Shown: positions 44,645-54,186, counted from the first letter of the stretch. The stretch is 64,000 nucleotides of DNA from Bacteroides zoogleoformans (GCF_002998435.1 NZ_CP027231.1:1281001-1345000); one strand, 5' to 3'. Notes: a model not told the origin generated them from the sequence alone. Numbers and translations: made by a program.

Positions 44645-47600
44645 TGAAGAGAACCTTTTTGTTCGCACTGCTTGTCTTGCTTTGTTCTGCCCATTTTGTA
44701 TCGGACGGCAAGCGTTTTCTTATACCGCCTGTTCCGGAGTTTCCGGTGGAGACTATACTGATGCGGCCTTATCTGGATGATGCCAAATGTAGTGCGTGGG
44801 TCGATTCTGTCATGAAAAAGTTGAGTCTGAAAGAACGTATCGGCCAGCTTTTTATTTATACCATTGCACCTCAGCGAGACAAACGTAACAGGGAACTATT
44901 GCGCAAAGTGGTGGAAAGATATAAGGTGGGCGGACTGCTTTTTTCAGGTGGAATGATGCAAAGTCAGGCTATGATGACTAACGAGGCTCAAGAGATGGCC
45001 CATGTGCCGTTGCTGATCACCGCTGATGCGGAGTGGGGACTTTCCATGCGTTTGCGAGGAACGCCGGTGTTTCCTAAAAACATGGTATTAGGTTGTATCG
45101 AAGGTGACAGTTTGGTGTACGAGTACGGCCGTGAGATGGCGCGACAATGCAAAGAACTGGGTATTCAGGTGAATTTCGCTCCCGTGGCAGATGTGAATAT
45201 CAATCCTCAGAATCCGGTTATCAACACTCGCTCTTTTGGTGAAGACCCGGTCAGGGTGTCGAAAAAAGTGCTAGCCTATTCCAAAGGGTTGGAAGAAGGA
45301 GGAATACTTTCTGTGTGCAAACATTTTCCCGGACATGGAGATACAGATGTGGACTCCCACAAAGCCCTACCTACTTTATCTTTTACCCGCGAGCGGTTGG
45401 ACAGTGTGGAGTTATATCCCTTCAAACAAGCGATATTGAATGGATTGAGCGGCATTATGGTAGGACATCTTGAGGTCCCGGCATTCGAGACTGAAAGCGG
45501 GTTACCTTCTTCTCTTTCTCGCAATGTGGTCTATGACTTGCTTACCCGCGAGCTGAAGTTCAAAGGGCTTATCTTCACGGATGCACTTGCCATGAAAGGG
45601 GTGTCAGGCCATGCGTCCGTTTGCCTGCAAGCCTTGAAAGCGGGCAATGACTTGTTGTTGGTGCCCCGCCGCATCAAAGAAGAACTGGAAAGTGTGGTAG
45701 AGGCTGTAAAGTGTGGAGAGTTGACAGAGGAAGACATCAATGAGAAATGCCAGAAAGTTTTGATGTATAAATATGCGTTGGGGTTGAACCGAAAGCCGTA
45801 TATCCGCTTGTCAGGTCTGGAGAACCGCATAAATACGCCGGGCACACGTGCTTTGATAAAATACCTGAATCTGGCGGCAGTTACGGTGTTGGGCAATCGG
45901 ACGGGCGTATTGCCTTTGGATCCTGTTGTCAAAGACATGGCGGTGCTTAACGTAGGGGATGCCAAGGTGATAGAACCTTTTCTGAAAGAACTGTCCCGTT
46001 ATACTCACCCTGTGGTACATCAGTTGGGAGAAAACTTGCCGGAAACAGAATGTGAGTATCTGCGTGGCAGTCTGGCCAGTTATAAGCGTATTCTGGTTTG
46101 CGTTACAGAGCATCGGTTGGCGGCTTATCAAGCTTTTTTTGCCAAGTTTGCGCCTGAAGTGCCGGTGGTTTATCTCTTCTTTATCCCCGGAAAGCAACTT
46201 TTGCAGATTCATCGGGGCGTTTCGGCGGCAGAAGCTGTGGTGTTGGCTCACTCTGCCGACGAGGAAGTGCAGCGGCACGTGGCAGAAGTGCTCTATGGCG
46301 ATGCAGGAGCAGATGGGCGTCTTTCGGCGTCTATAGGTGGCTTGTTTGCTGCCGGTATGGGTGAGAGGTCAGGCCCTCACTCCATGCCCCATTTTGTGCC
46401 CGAAGAATATGGTATGGATTCTCGTCTGCTGGCACAAATAGACGAAATAGCCGAAGAAGGTATTCGGGAGGGAGCTTATCCCGGTTGTCAGGTAGTGATA
46501 CTGAAAGACGGCAGAGAAATGTACAACAAATCCTTTGGTACGCATACCAGAGGCGGAAGTGCGACAGAGAGCCCATTACCGGTACGGAAAACAGATGCGT
46601 ATGACATCGCTTCGTTGAGTAAGACCACTGCTACTTTGCTGGCTGTGATGAAACTTTATGATAAAGGATATATTAGTCTGACAGATCGTGTATCCGATCA
46701 TCTGCCTTTCTTGCGCGATACCGACAAGGAAAACATCACGGTGCGTGATTTACTGTTGCATGAATCCGGTTTACCTTCCACTTTGCTGTTCTATCAGGAT
46801 GCCATTGAACCGAAGAGCTATTCCGGAAGTTTGTTCCGAGGAAAGCAGGATGCCCGGCATCCGTTGCGCATTGGCAGTCAAACATGGGCCAATCCGAAGT
46901 TTCGTTTTCGGTCGGGCCTCATCTCAAAGATGCAAACGGCAGAGCATACCATGCAGGTGGCGGACAGCTTATGGTTAAACAACTCTTTCAAAAAGGAATA
47001 TTTGCATAAGATAGCTGATACACCTCTGAAGCAGAAAACCTACCGTTACAGTTGTGTGGGCTTCATTCTGTTGCAGCAGCTGGTTGAGGCGCGTACGCAG
47101 ATGACGTTGGATAAGTTCCTTGTCAAAGAGTTCTATGCTCCCATGGGCTTGAAGCGGACGGGCTATTTGCCTTTGCGTTTCATGAAGAAAGAGGAAATCG
47201 TGCCTTCTTCCATCGACCCATTCTTGCGGAAAACAACGTTGCAAGGCTTTGTGCATGATGAATCAGCAGCTTTTCTGGGAGGAGTGTCGGGCAATGCCGG
47301 TTTGTTCTCTAATGCCGAAGAAGTGGCGAAGATTCATCAAATGCTGCTGAATGGAGGCGAGCTGAATGGAAAACGCTATTTAAGTAAAGCCACTTGCAAG
47401 GTTTTCACCACGGCCGTTTCGAAAATCAGTCGTCGAGGTTTAGGCTTTGATAAGCCGGATACTCGCAATCCGCAGAAAAGTCCTTGTGCGGAATCTGCAC
47501 CAGCCTCCGTCTATGGGCATACGGGCTTCACCGGTACTTGCGCTTGGGCAGATCCGGAGAATAACCTGGTGTATGTGTTCCTCAGCAACCGCATCTATCC

Positions 47601-47715
47601 GAATGTATGGAACAACAAACTGATGCAGTTGGATATTCGCACGCGGATACAAGAGGTGATGTACCGGTCGCTATTGCCCTCCGCTTCTGAAGAAGAAAAC
47701 AAACAATGGCTTTGA
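44644..47715 (+). CDS. Bifunctional GH3 beta-N-acetylglucosaminidase/serine hydrolase
   Basis: 1023 residues. Signal sequence, then a complete GH3 domain of the NagZ type: LLITADAEWGLSMRL, NFAPVADVNINPQNPVINTR, KHFPGHGDTDVDSH at 226-239 (catalytic His/Asp dyad loop) and FTDALAMKGV with nucleophile Asp313. After the second GH3 layer comes a class C beta-lactamase/AmpH-like domain with SLSK (Ser657, Lys660) and a YSCVGF Tyr motif. Such fusions probably trim peptidoglycan sugars and peptides outside the cytoplasm. It overlaps the previous gene by one base (TAATG), so the pair is translationally coupled. Confidence 0.92.
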   Translation: MKRTFLFALLVLLCSAHFVSDGKRFLIPPVPEFPVETILMRPYLDDAKCSAWVDSVMKKLSLKERIGQLFIYTIAPQRDKRNRELLRKVVERYKVGGLLFSGGMMQSQAMMTNEAQEMAHVPLLITADAEWGLSMRLRGTPVFPKNMVLGCIEGDSLVYEYGREMARQCKELGIQVNFAPVADVNINPQNPVINTRSFGEDPVRVSKKVLAYSKGLEEGGILSVCKHFPGHGDTDVDSHKALPTLSFTRERLDSVELYPFKQAILNGLSGIMVGHLEVPAFETESGLPSSLSRNVVYDLLTRELKFKGLIFTDALAMKGVSGHASVCLQALKAGNDLLLVPRRIKEELESVVEAVKCGELTEEDINEKCQKVLMYKYALGLNRKPYIRLSGLENRINTPGTRALIKYLNLAAVTVLGNRTGVLPLDPVVKDMAVLNVGDAKVIEPFLKELSRYTHPVVHQLGENLPETECEYLRGSLASYKRILVCVTEHRLAAYQAFFAKFAPEVPVVYLFFIPGKQLLQIHRGVSAAEAVVLAHSADEEVQRHVAEVLYGDAGADGRLSASIGGLFAAGMGERSGPHSMPHFVPEEYGMDSRLLAQIDEIAEEGIREGAYPGCQVVILKDGREMYNKSFGTHTRGGSATESPLPVRKTDAYDIASLSKTTATLLAVMKLYDKGYISLTDRVSDHLPFLRDTDKENITVRDLLLHESGLPSTLLFYQDAIEPKSYSGSLFRGKQDARHPLRIGSQTWANPKFRFRSGLISKMQTAEHTMQVADSLWLNNSFKKEYLHKIADTPLKQKTYRYSCVGFILLQQLVEARTQMTLDKFLVKEFYAPMGLKRTGYLPLRFMKKEEIVPSSIDPFLRKTTLQGFVHDESAAFLGGVSGNAGLFSNAEEVAKIHQMLLNGGELNGKRYLSKATCKVFTTAVSKISRRGLGFDKPDTRNPQKSPCAESAPASVYGHTGFTGTCAWADPENNLVYVFLSNRIYPNVWNNKLMQLDIRTRIQEVMYRSLLPSASEEENKQWL

Positions 47716-47927
47716 ACTTCACGAGAATAAATCACAAAACTCGAATAGCTTCCATTCGTCTCTACTTTTGTCTGCACCATTGCCGGTTGGCTTGTGTGAC
47801 CTGAATGCGGTATAATCAGGGTTTACTAATTTAATTCAAGTTATTGTAAATTAGTAAATTAACTTGTTTAATATTCTCTTGATTCGCAAAAAAAGACCTT
47901 TGAGTGTTAAATTCTACAAGAAACGAT

Positions 47928-48270
47928 ATGAAATACTACTCTCAATATCGTATTCACGACTTGTTTGAGCTCCATGAGTCTCTCTCCGGATTGAATTGGC
48001 GCCAGCATCGTGAGCGGTTACACTTATGTGGATCATCTCAGTTGGGATGCCTATAAATCTGAATTCGGGATAAGCCACACGTCTAGGCTTTCCCCAGGTA
48101 GGTTTCAGTGATGGGCATGCCTCATCTGTCATTCAAGCAAGTTGAATGACGACTAATATGCAATCATTAAGTTCGGAAGCAACTTACTGGATGATGGTGA
48201 GCTGTCCGTCAACCTTCTCTATACAGTAGTCAATGTTGATGAAGGGCTTGTTGATAATCAAAAAAGATAA
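47928..48270 (+). pseudogene. Decayed remnant, possibly an outer-membrane barrel protein
   Basis: Three fragments read like one broken protein: MKYYSQYRIHDLFELHESLS in one frame (47928), then SIVSGYTYVDHLSWDAYKSE and GISHTSRLSPGRF in another (from 48001), a stop at 48109, and FGSNLLDDGELSVNLLYTVV in that same second frame, ending at 48270. The alternating aromatic/polar pattern is that of beta-barrel strands. No family assigned; could be chance coding-like sequence. Confidence 0.35.
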
Positions 48271-48278
48271 TAGAAACA

Positions 48279-48310
48279 TTTGCCCATATCAAATAAAAAA
48301 AGTACTTTTG
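48279..48310 (+). promoter_or_regulatory. Full Bacteroides promoter for rplU-rpmA
   Basis: TTTG at 48279-48282 and TACTTTTG at 48303-48310, spacer 20 nt; near consensus. Confidence 0.75.
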
Positions 48311-48321
48311 TGCCCGATTAT

Positions 48322-48375
48322 TCCGCATCGGGTTCGACCAAGTGCTTTCTAAGTGATTAGAGACCACCCGACGGA
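48322..48375 (+). promoter_or_regulatory. Structured leader of rplU, candidate ribosomal-protein autoregulation
   Basis: TCCG (48322-48325) and TCGGGT (48328-48333) pair with ACCCGA (48366-48371) and CGGA (48372-48375), giving a 10-bp stem with a 2-nt bulge just after the transcript start. The loop carries two aagtg copies. It ends 26 nt before the rplU start. The form suits a ribosomal-protein leader bound by L21, but the binding is inferred. Confidence 0.5.
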
Positions 48376-48401
48376 GCTAACTTATACATTATATATAAGA
48401 A

Positions 48402-48719
48402 ATGTACGCAATTGTAGAAATCAACGGCCAGCAATTCAAAGCAGAAGCCGGCAAGAAGCTGTTCGTACACCACATTCAGAATGCAGAAAACGGTGCGACA
48501 GTAGAATTTGACAAAGTCCTTTTGGTAGACAAAGACGGCTCCATCACCGTAGGCGCCCCCACTGTAGAAGGCGCAAAAGTGGTTTGCCAGATTGTATCAG
48601 ACATGGTAAAAGGCGATAAAGTGATCGTTTTCCACAAGAAAAGAAGAAAAGGCCATCGCAAACTGAACGGTCATCGCCAGCAATTCACAGAGTTAACAAT
48701 CAAAGAAGTAGTAGCTTAA
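48402..48719 (+). CDS. rplU: 50S ribosomal protein L21
   Basis: 105 residues. [20 protein letters not shown] is the standard N-terminus, with [13 protein letters not shown] and [20 protein letters not shown] as the rRNA-binding tail. First gene of the universal rplU-rpmA pair; the next gene starts 22 bp on. Confidence 0.98.
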   Translation: MYAIVEINGQQFKAEAGKKLFVHHIQNAENGATVEFDKVLLVDKDGSITVGAPTVEGAKVVCQIVSDMVKGDKVIVFHKKRRKGHRKLNGHRQQFTELTIKEVVA

Positions 48720-48741
48720 TCAATTAAAAAAGTAAGAAGAA

Positions 48742-49011
48742 ATGGCACATAAGAAAGGTGTCGGCAGTTCTAAGAACGGCCGCGAATCACACAGCAAAAG
48801 ATTAGGCGTTAAGATATTTGGTGGCGAAGTTTGCAAAGCAGGCAACATCATCGTTCGTCAAAGAGGTACTGAATTCCATCCGGGTAACAACATCGGTATG
48901 GGTAGCGACCACACCCTTTACGCTTTAGTTGACGGTACTGTAAAATTCAAAGTAGGCAAAGAAGACAGACGCTACGTATCTGTTGTCCCTACCGAAAACG
49001 CGGAAGCATAA
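48742..49011 (+). CDS. rpmA: 50S ribosomal protein L27
   Basis: 89 residues. Starts directly with [20 protein letters not shown], without the cleavable N-terminal extension of Firmicutes L27, so no processing protease is needed. [20 protein letters not shown] is the conserved core near the peptidyl-transferase centre. Followed by a strong terminator. Confidence 0.98.
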   Translation: MAHKKGVGSSKNGRESHSKRLGVKIFGGEVCKAGNIIVRQRGTEFHPGNNIGMGSDHTLYALVDGTVKFKVGKEDRRYVSVVPTENAEA

Positions 49012-49029
49012 ACTTCCGAAAGAAAGATA

Positions 49030-49074
49030 AAAGAAAGGGATGCCATCCGTGAAGATGAGCATCCCTTTCTTTTT
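49030..49074 (+). terminator. Terminator after rpmA
   Basis: 14-bp perfect stem AAAGAAAGGGATGC (49030-49043) / GCATCCCTTTCTTT (49059-49072) followed by Ts. Confidence 0.88.
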
Positions 49075-49107
49075 ATACAAAAGACAACATTCTTTCTGTT
49101 TTTTCCT

Positions 49108-49115
49108 TATCTTTG
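49108..49115 (+). promoter_or_regulatory. -7 box for serS
   Basis: TATCTTTG, 72 nt before the serS start. Confidence 0.5.
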
Positions 49116-49187
49116 TGCTCGAAAACATTGAAAAGATAAACTATTCTCAAACAGGCTTCTTAGAGAATAAAAAAATTGATATAAAAC

Positions 49188-50462
49188 ATGCTTACCATCA
49201 AACAAATTACAGACAATACCGACGCAGTGATCAACGGGCTGGAGAAGAAACACTTCAGAAATGCCAAAGAAACTATCAGCCAAGCAGTTACATTCAACGA
49301 CAAAAGGAAAAGCATACAAGCCGTACTTGATAAAAATCTCTCGGAAGTCAACTCTCTCTCCAAATCCATCGGCATGTTGATGAAAGAGGGGAAAGAAGAA
49401 GAGGCCGAAGCTGCCAAAGAGCGTGTAGCCACCCTGAAAGAATGCAACAAAGGCCTGCAAGCAGACATGGACAAGGCCGCAGAAGATTTACAGACATTGC
49501 TCTACACGATACCGAACGTGCCTTACGAAGAAGTGCCCGAGGGCGCGGGAGCGGAAGACAACGTGGTTGTGAAAATAGGAGGCATGGAAAACGAACTGCC
49601 TAAAGATGCCCTGCCCCATTGGGAATTGGCAAAGAAATATGACATCATAGACTTCGACCTCGGAGTAAAAATCACCGGCGCCGGTTTTCCCGTATATAAA
49701 GGCAAAGGCGCTCGCCTGCAACGCGCACTCATCAATTTCTTTCTGGATGAAGCCCGCGCATCCGGCTATACGGAAATCATGCCCCCCACAGTGGTCAATG
49801 CCGCTTCCGGCTATGGCACCGGGCAGCTTCCCGACAAGGAAGGACAAATGTATCATTGCGAAACGGATGATCTTTACCTGATTCCAACCGCCGAAGTTCC
49901 CGTGACCAATATCTATCGCGATGTCATTTTGGACGAGAAGCAATTGCCTGTCAAAAACTGCGCCTACACCGAATGTTTCCGCCGTGAAGCAGGTTCTTAC
50001 GGAAAGGGCGTACGCGGACTGAACCGCCTGCATGAGTTCTCCAAAGTAGAGCTGGTGCGCATTGACAAGCCGGAACACAGTAAGCAATCTCACCAAGAGA
50101 TGTTGGAACACGTGGAAAGCCTGCTCAAGAAGCTGGAACTTCCCTATCGCATCCTCCGCCTTTGCGGCGGCGACATGAGCTTCACCGCAGCCATCTGCTA
50201 CGACTTCGAGGTTTATAGCGAGGCGCAGAAACGCTGGTTGGAAGTGAGTTCCGTTTCCAATTTCGACACTTATCAGGCCAACCGCCTGAAATGCCGTTAC
50301 CGTACAGCCGAAAAGAGAACCGAGCTTTGCCATACGCTGAATGGCTCGGCATTGGCATTGCCCCGTATCGTCGCCGCCTTGCTGGAAAACAATCAAACTC
50401 CGGAAGGCATCCGCATGCCTAAAGCATTGATACCCTATTGTGGATTCGAGATGATAGACTAA
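49188..50462 (+). CDS. serS: Seryl-tRNA synthetase
   Basis: 424 residues. An N-terminal coiled-coil arm that recognises the long variable arm of tRNA-Ser (about 30-105, including LMKEGKEEEAEAAKERVATL) is followed by the class II catalytic core. Motif 2 is FRREAGSYGKGVRGLNRLHEF and motif 3 is NGSALALPRIVAALLENNQT. Charges serine tRNAs, including the one at 14.5 kb in this window. Confidence 0.97.
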   Translation: MLTIKQITDNTDAVINGLEKKHFRNAKETISQAVTFNDKRKSIQAVLDKNLSEVNSLSKSIGMLMKEGKEEEAEAAKERVATLKECNKGLQADMDKAAEDLQTLLYTIPNVPYEEVPEGAGAEDNVVVKIGGMENELPKDALPHWELAKKYDIIDFDLGVKITGAGFPVYKGKGARLQRALINFFLDEARASGYTEIMPPTVVNAASGYGTGQLPDKEGQMYHCETDDLYLIPTAEVPVTNIYRDVILDEKQLPVKNCAYTECFRREAGSYGKGVRGLNRLHEFSKVELVRIDKPEHSKQSHQEMLEHVESLLKKLELPYRILRLCGGDMSFTAAICYDFEVYSEAQKRWLEVSSVSNFDTYQANRLKCRYRTAEKRTELCHTLNGSALALPRIVAALLENNQTPEGIRMPKALIPYCGFEMID

Positions 50463-50489
50463 TTGAAGAACCATCAACGTATCTCTTAC

Positions 50490-51557
50490 ATGACACAAAA
50501 AGACGCTTTAAGTCACTACGTAGGAAAGGTATTTGACCAATCTCACTGGCTGGAATCGACCAAGTCGACGTTCATCGTCGTTGACGACAGCTTAAACATA
50601 CTCTATCACAACAGCAAAGAAGCATGTAAAGCAGACGGGAAGTTGCAACAGCCGGGAGATTTCCTGCATTGCACCAACGCCACCCACAGCCCAGGCGGTT
50701 GTGGGAGCTCAGAATATTGTGCAGAATGCAAACTCCGCAATTCTGTGAAAGAAGCCTTGGACAGCAGCCGAGTTGTCCATGAGGAAGTGGTCTTGTCGGT
50801 AGACTATAACCAGAAAATGATATTGCAAGAAACCGCCACGCCGTTTGAGTTTGAGGGTAATAAATATGCGGCTATCTTTGTAATCAACGTGTCCGAGCGC
50901 AAACAGGAACAAATGCTGGAGCGCGTGTTCTTTCACGACATGATGAATCTGGTAGGCGCATTAGGCAACTTCGTAAATATTCTGAAAGAAACTCCCGAAC
51001 AAGAAATACTCAATGAAGTAAAACGGCTGACCGACCAGCTGATGGACGAACTGACCACGCAAAAAGAACTGATTTATGCCGAGAACGGCATACTCGCCCT
51101 GCAGCCCGGCGACATCACGGTAGAAGAGTTCATGTCTTATGCCTCCCATTCACTCTGCCCGATGGTAGAAGCCCGAAAATGCGAATTGGCCATCCAAAAC
51201 AACTGCGAAAGCGGCATGACACTCTATACCGATATGAAACTGTTGCACCGCATCATTCTGAACATGGTGAAGAATGCCGCAGAAGCTTCCGAAGAAGGCG
51301 GCATTATCACTCTTACCGCCGCACCAGAGGAAAACTCCGTGCTTTTTTCTGTCAACAATCCCGGCGTTATACCCGAAAACTTCCGCGGTTCTATTTTTCA
51401 CTTCGGGCTCTCCAGCAAAGGAGAAGGCCGCGGCATAGGCACGTACAGCATGAAGCTCTTTGGCGAGAATTACCTGAAAGGAAAAGTATGGTTCACCACC
51501 AACGAGGCCGAAGGCACCACTTTCTTTTTCCGGATACCGCTGAAAGCGGAAGTTTAA
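50490..51557 (+). CDS. PAS sensor histidine kinase with a cysteine cluster
   Basis: 355 residues from the ATG at 50490. Soluble, no membrane helix. The N-terminal PAS-like domain contains four closely spaced cysteines (Cys61, Cys71, Cys77, Cys80; HCTNATHSPGGCGSSEYC and AECK), a possible iron-sulfur or redox-sensing site. Then the H-box VFFHDMMNLVGALGN with phospho-His149, and a HATPase domain with NMVKNAAEAS (N-box), FSVNNPGVIP (G1) and FGLSSKGEGRGIGTYSMKLF (F/G2). No response regulator adjoins. It starts 27 bp after serS; the neighbouring flavoprotein supports a redox role by context only. Confidence 0.85.
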   Translation: MTQKDALSHYVGKVFDQSHWLESTKSTFIVVDDSLNILYHNSKEACKADGKLQQPGDFLHCTNATHSPGGCGSSEYCAECKLRNSVKEALDSSRVVHEEVVLSVDYNQKMILQETATPFEFEGNKYAAIFVINVSERKQEQMLERVFFHDMMNLVGALGNFVNILKETPEQEILNEVKRLTDQLMDELTTQKELIYAENGILALQPGDITVEEFMSYASHSLCPMVEARKCELAIQNNCESGMTLYTDMKLLHRIILNMVKNAAEASEEGGIITLTAAPEENSVLFSVNNPGVIPENFRGSIFHFGLSSKGEGRGIGTYSMKLFGENYLKGKVWFTTNEAEGTTFFFRIPLKAEV

Positions 51558-51652
51558 TCCACATCGTTTTTCGGAAGCAGATGCATACCGAAGCACAAAA
51601 CAGGCCATCATGCTTTTCCACTTCCCGCACAGGATTTCAGGAGCAAACAGGG

Positions 51653-51681
51653 TTTGTTCTGACAAATAAACCATATATTTG
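51653..51681 (+). promoter_or_regulatory. Promoter for the NfnAB-type gene
   Basis: TTTG at 51653-51656 and TATATTTG at 51674-51681, spacer 17 nt, 59 nt before the ATG at 51741. Confidence 0.55.
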
Positions 51682-51740
51682 CAAAAACACCAATCTGACA
51701 GGTGGTAATACGTAATTATACCAACAAAAACAGTTAGATA

Positions 51741-54101
51741 ATGAATAAAATCATTAGCAAAGAACAATTCTCCGAGAAAGTGTTCAAATTTGAAGTGGAA
51801 GCGCCGCTCATCGCCAAGTCACGCCGTGCCGGGCATTTCGTCATTATCCGTGTAGACGAGAAAGGCGAACGCATGCCGCTCACCATTGCGGGTGCCGACG
51901 TAAAGAAAGGTACAATCACATTGATAGTACAGAACGTAGGGCTTTCTTCCGCCAAGATGTGCCGGATGAACGAAGGCGACTACCTCCTTGACGTAGTAGG
52001 CCCATTGGGACAAGCTACACACATCGAGAACTTCGGCACCGTGGTCTGTGCCGGAGGCGGTGTAGGCGTCGCCCCTATGCTCCCCATCATACAAGCGCTG
52101 AAAGAAGCCGGCAATCGGGTAATCTCTGTACTGGCCGGCCGAAGCAAAGAACTGATCATTCTGGAGGAAGAAGTCAGAAAATCGTCCGATGAAATCATCA
52201 TTATGACCGATGACGGTTCCTATGGCAACAAGGGGCTTGTCACCGAAGGCATTGAAAGCGTTATCAAACGCGAGAAGGTGGATAAATGCTTTGCCATCGG
52301 GCCTGCCATCATGATGAAATTTTGCTGCTTGCTGACCAAGAAATACAAAATACCCACCGACGTATCTTTGAATACAATTATGGTAGACGGTACCGGCATG
52401 TGCGGCGCTTGTCGCATCACTGTAAACGGGAAGACGCGTTTTGTTTGCGTAGATGGGCCGGAATTCGACGGTCATCAGGTGGATTTCGACGAGATGTTCA
52501 AGCGCATGGGCTCATTTAAAGATGTAGAACGCGAAGAAATGAACCACCTGCAAGACAGCGCCTGCCAAGCGCTTCCCTCAGACTGCCTCCACACCTCTTC
52601 TACTTCTCCGTCAGAAACAGCCGACAGCAGCGTGGCACAGCCCTCCATGGAAGAACTCTTGGACCGTAAAGCCCCTTGGCGCGAAGTTCTTCGCAAAAGA
52701 TTGAAACCGAAAGAACGTACCGCCATTCCCCGCTGCCCGATGAATGAGCTCGACCCTGTGTATCGTGCCACCACCCGCACGGAAGAGGTGAACACCGGAT
52801 ATACCAAAGAACAAGCGATCACGGAAGCCAAACGCTGTTTGGACTGCGCCAACCCTACCTGTATGCAAGGTTGCCCGGTCAGCATAAACATACCTTCCTT
52901 CATCAAAAACGTGGAACGTGGAGAGTTTCTACAAGCTGCCCGTATACTGAAACACACCTCTGCCCTGCCAGCAGTCTGCGGTCGTGTATGCCCACAGGAA
53001 AAGCAATGTGAGAGCCAGTGTATCCATCTGAAGATGAACGAACCCGCCGTAGCCATCGGTAATCTGGAGCGCTTCGTAGCCGACTACGAACGCGAAAGCG
53101 GAAATATAGCCTTGCCGGAATTGGCTCCCCCAAATGGAACGAAGATAGCTGTAGTGGGTTCAGGACCTGCCGGTCTGAGCTTTGCGGGCGATATGGTGAA
53201 ATACGGCTACGATGTCACCGTGTTCGAAGCATTGCATGAAGTGGGCGGTGTACTGAAATACGGAATTCCGGAATTCCGCCTGCCTAACGAAATCGTAGAT
53301 GTGGAAATCAACAATCTGGAAAAGATGGGGGTTCGCTTTGTAAAAGACTGCATCGTAGGTAAGACCATCAACGTAGAGGATTTGCAAAAAGAAGGATATA
53401 AAGGCCTCTTCATTGCCAGCGGCGCCGGACTGCCCAACTTCATGAATATACCCGGAGAAAACAGCGTGAACGTCATGTCAAGCAATGAATATCTGACACG
53501 CGTCAACTTGATGAACGCTTCCGACCCGACAACCGACACTCCGCTAAATCCGGCCAAAAGTGTCATCGTAGTAGGCGGTGGGAATACGGCCATGGACTCT
53601 TGTCGCACGGCCAAACGCCTGGGGGCTGAAAAAGTACGCATCGTCTATCGACGCAGCGAAGCCGAAATGCCCGCCCGTCTGGAAGAAGTGAAGCACGCTA
53701 AGGAAGAAGGAATTGAGTTTCTCACTTTACACAACCCCATGGAGTATATTGCAGACGAAAAAGGTGCCGTGAAACAAGTCATTTTACAGAAAATGGAATT
53801 GGGCGAGCCTGATGCCAGCGGACGCCGCAGTCCGATTGCCATTCCGGGGGAAACCGTCACGTTGGATATCGACCTGGCTGTAGTCGCTGTCGGTGTATCC
53901 CCTAACCCCATTGTTCCAAAATCCGTCAAAGGATTGGAATTGGGACGCAAAAACACAATTGCCGTGAATGACAACATGCAAACGTCCATTCCCGCAATTT
54001 TCGCCGGAGGCGACATTGTACGTGGCGGAGCCACCGTAATCCTCGCCATGGGCGACGGACGACGAGCCGCGGCCGCCATGCACGAGAATTTGAAGAAGTG
54101 A
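51741..54101 (+). CDS. Fused NfnAB-type NAD(P)H:ferredoxin transhydrogenase/glutamate synthase-like flavoprotein
   Basis: 786 residues. Residues 1-265 are a ferredoxin-NADP reductase/PyrK-like half with FAD and NAD sites (GPLGQATHIENFGTVVCAGG) and a [2Fe-2S] loop VDGTGMCGACRITVNG (Cys221, Cys224, then Cys236). A Ser-rich linker (about 272-310) joins a GltD-like half. That half has cysteine clusters for [4Fe-4S] centres (CLDCANPTCMQGCPV, CGRVCPQEKQCESQC), a Rossmann site AVVGSGPAGLSFAGDM and a second, NADPH-type site VVGGGNTAMD. In anaerobes this pairing (NfnA plus NfnB) couples NADH, NADPH and ferredoxin by electron bifurcation; databases also name it a glutamate synthase fusion. The fused form is usual in Bacteroidetes. 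Confidence 0.9.
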   Translation: MNKIISKEQFSEKVFKFEVEAPLIAKSRRAGHFVIIRVDEKGERMPLTIAGADVKKGTITLIVQNVGLSSAKMCRMNEGDYLLDVVGPLGQATHIENFGTVVCAGGGVGVAPMLPIIQALKEAGNRVISVLAGRSKELIILEEEVRKSSDEIIIMTDDGSYGNKGLVTEGIESVIKREKVDKCFAIGPAIMMKFCCLLTKKYKIPTDVSLNTIMVDGTGMCGACRITVNGKTRFVCVDGPEFDGHQVDFDEMFKRMGSFKDVEREEMNHLQDSACQALPSDCLHTSSTSPSETADSSVAQPSMEELLDRKAPWREVLRKRLKPKERTAIPRCPMNELDPVYRATTRTEEVNTGYTKEQAITEAKRCLDCANPTCMQGCPVSINIPSFIKNVERGEFLQAARILKHTSALPAVCGRVCPQEKQCESQCIHLKMNEPAVAIGNLERFVADYERESGNIALPELAPPNGTKIAVVGSGPAGLSFAGDMVKYGYDVTVFEALHEVGGVLKYGIPEFRLPNEIVDVEINNLEKMGVRFVKDCIVGKTINVEDLQKEGYKGLFIASGAGLPNFMNIPGENSVNVMSSNEYLTRVNLMNASDPTTDTPLNPAKSVIVVGGGNTAMDSCRTAKRLGAEKVRIVYRRSEAEMPARLEEVKHAKEEGIEFLTLHNPMEYIADEKGAVKQVILQKMELGEPDASGRRSPIAIPGETVTLDIDLAVVAVGVSPNPIVPKSVKGLELGRKNTIAVNDNMQTSIPAIFAGGDIVRGGATVILAMGDGRRAAAAMHENLKK

Positions 54102-54186
54102 TTCGTTCAAACCAAGGTGCTCTTTTAGAAGTAAAAGCATCTTTCGATTCATGCGGATGCCATCTTCCTATAGGGAAAATCGAGAA

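Larger units (their letters stand above)
47716..48401. other. Long gap before rplU with a decayed gene and promoters
   Basis: No intact gene. It contains a TACTTTTG box near 47763, coding fragments at 47928-48270 (separate entry), and the rplU promoter and leader from 48279. The stretch 47776-47927 shows nothing else I can name. Confidence 0.6.

Noticed and set aside
51179..51715. Plus-strand open frame overlapping the histidine kinase 3' end
   Set aside because: Arg/His-rich shadow frame; the kinase ATPase motifs are in the other frame.
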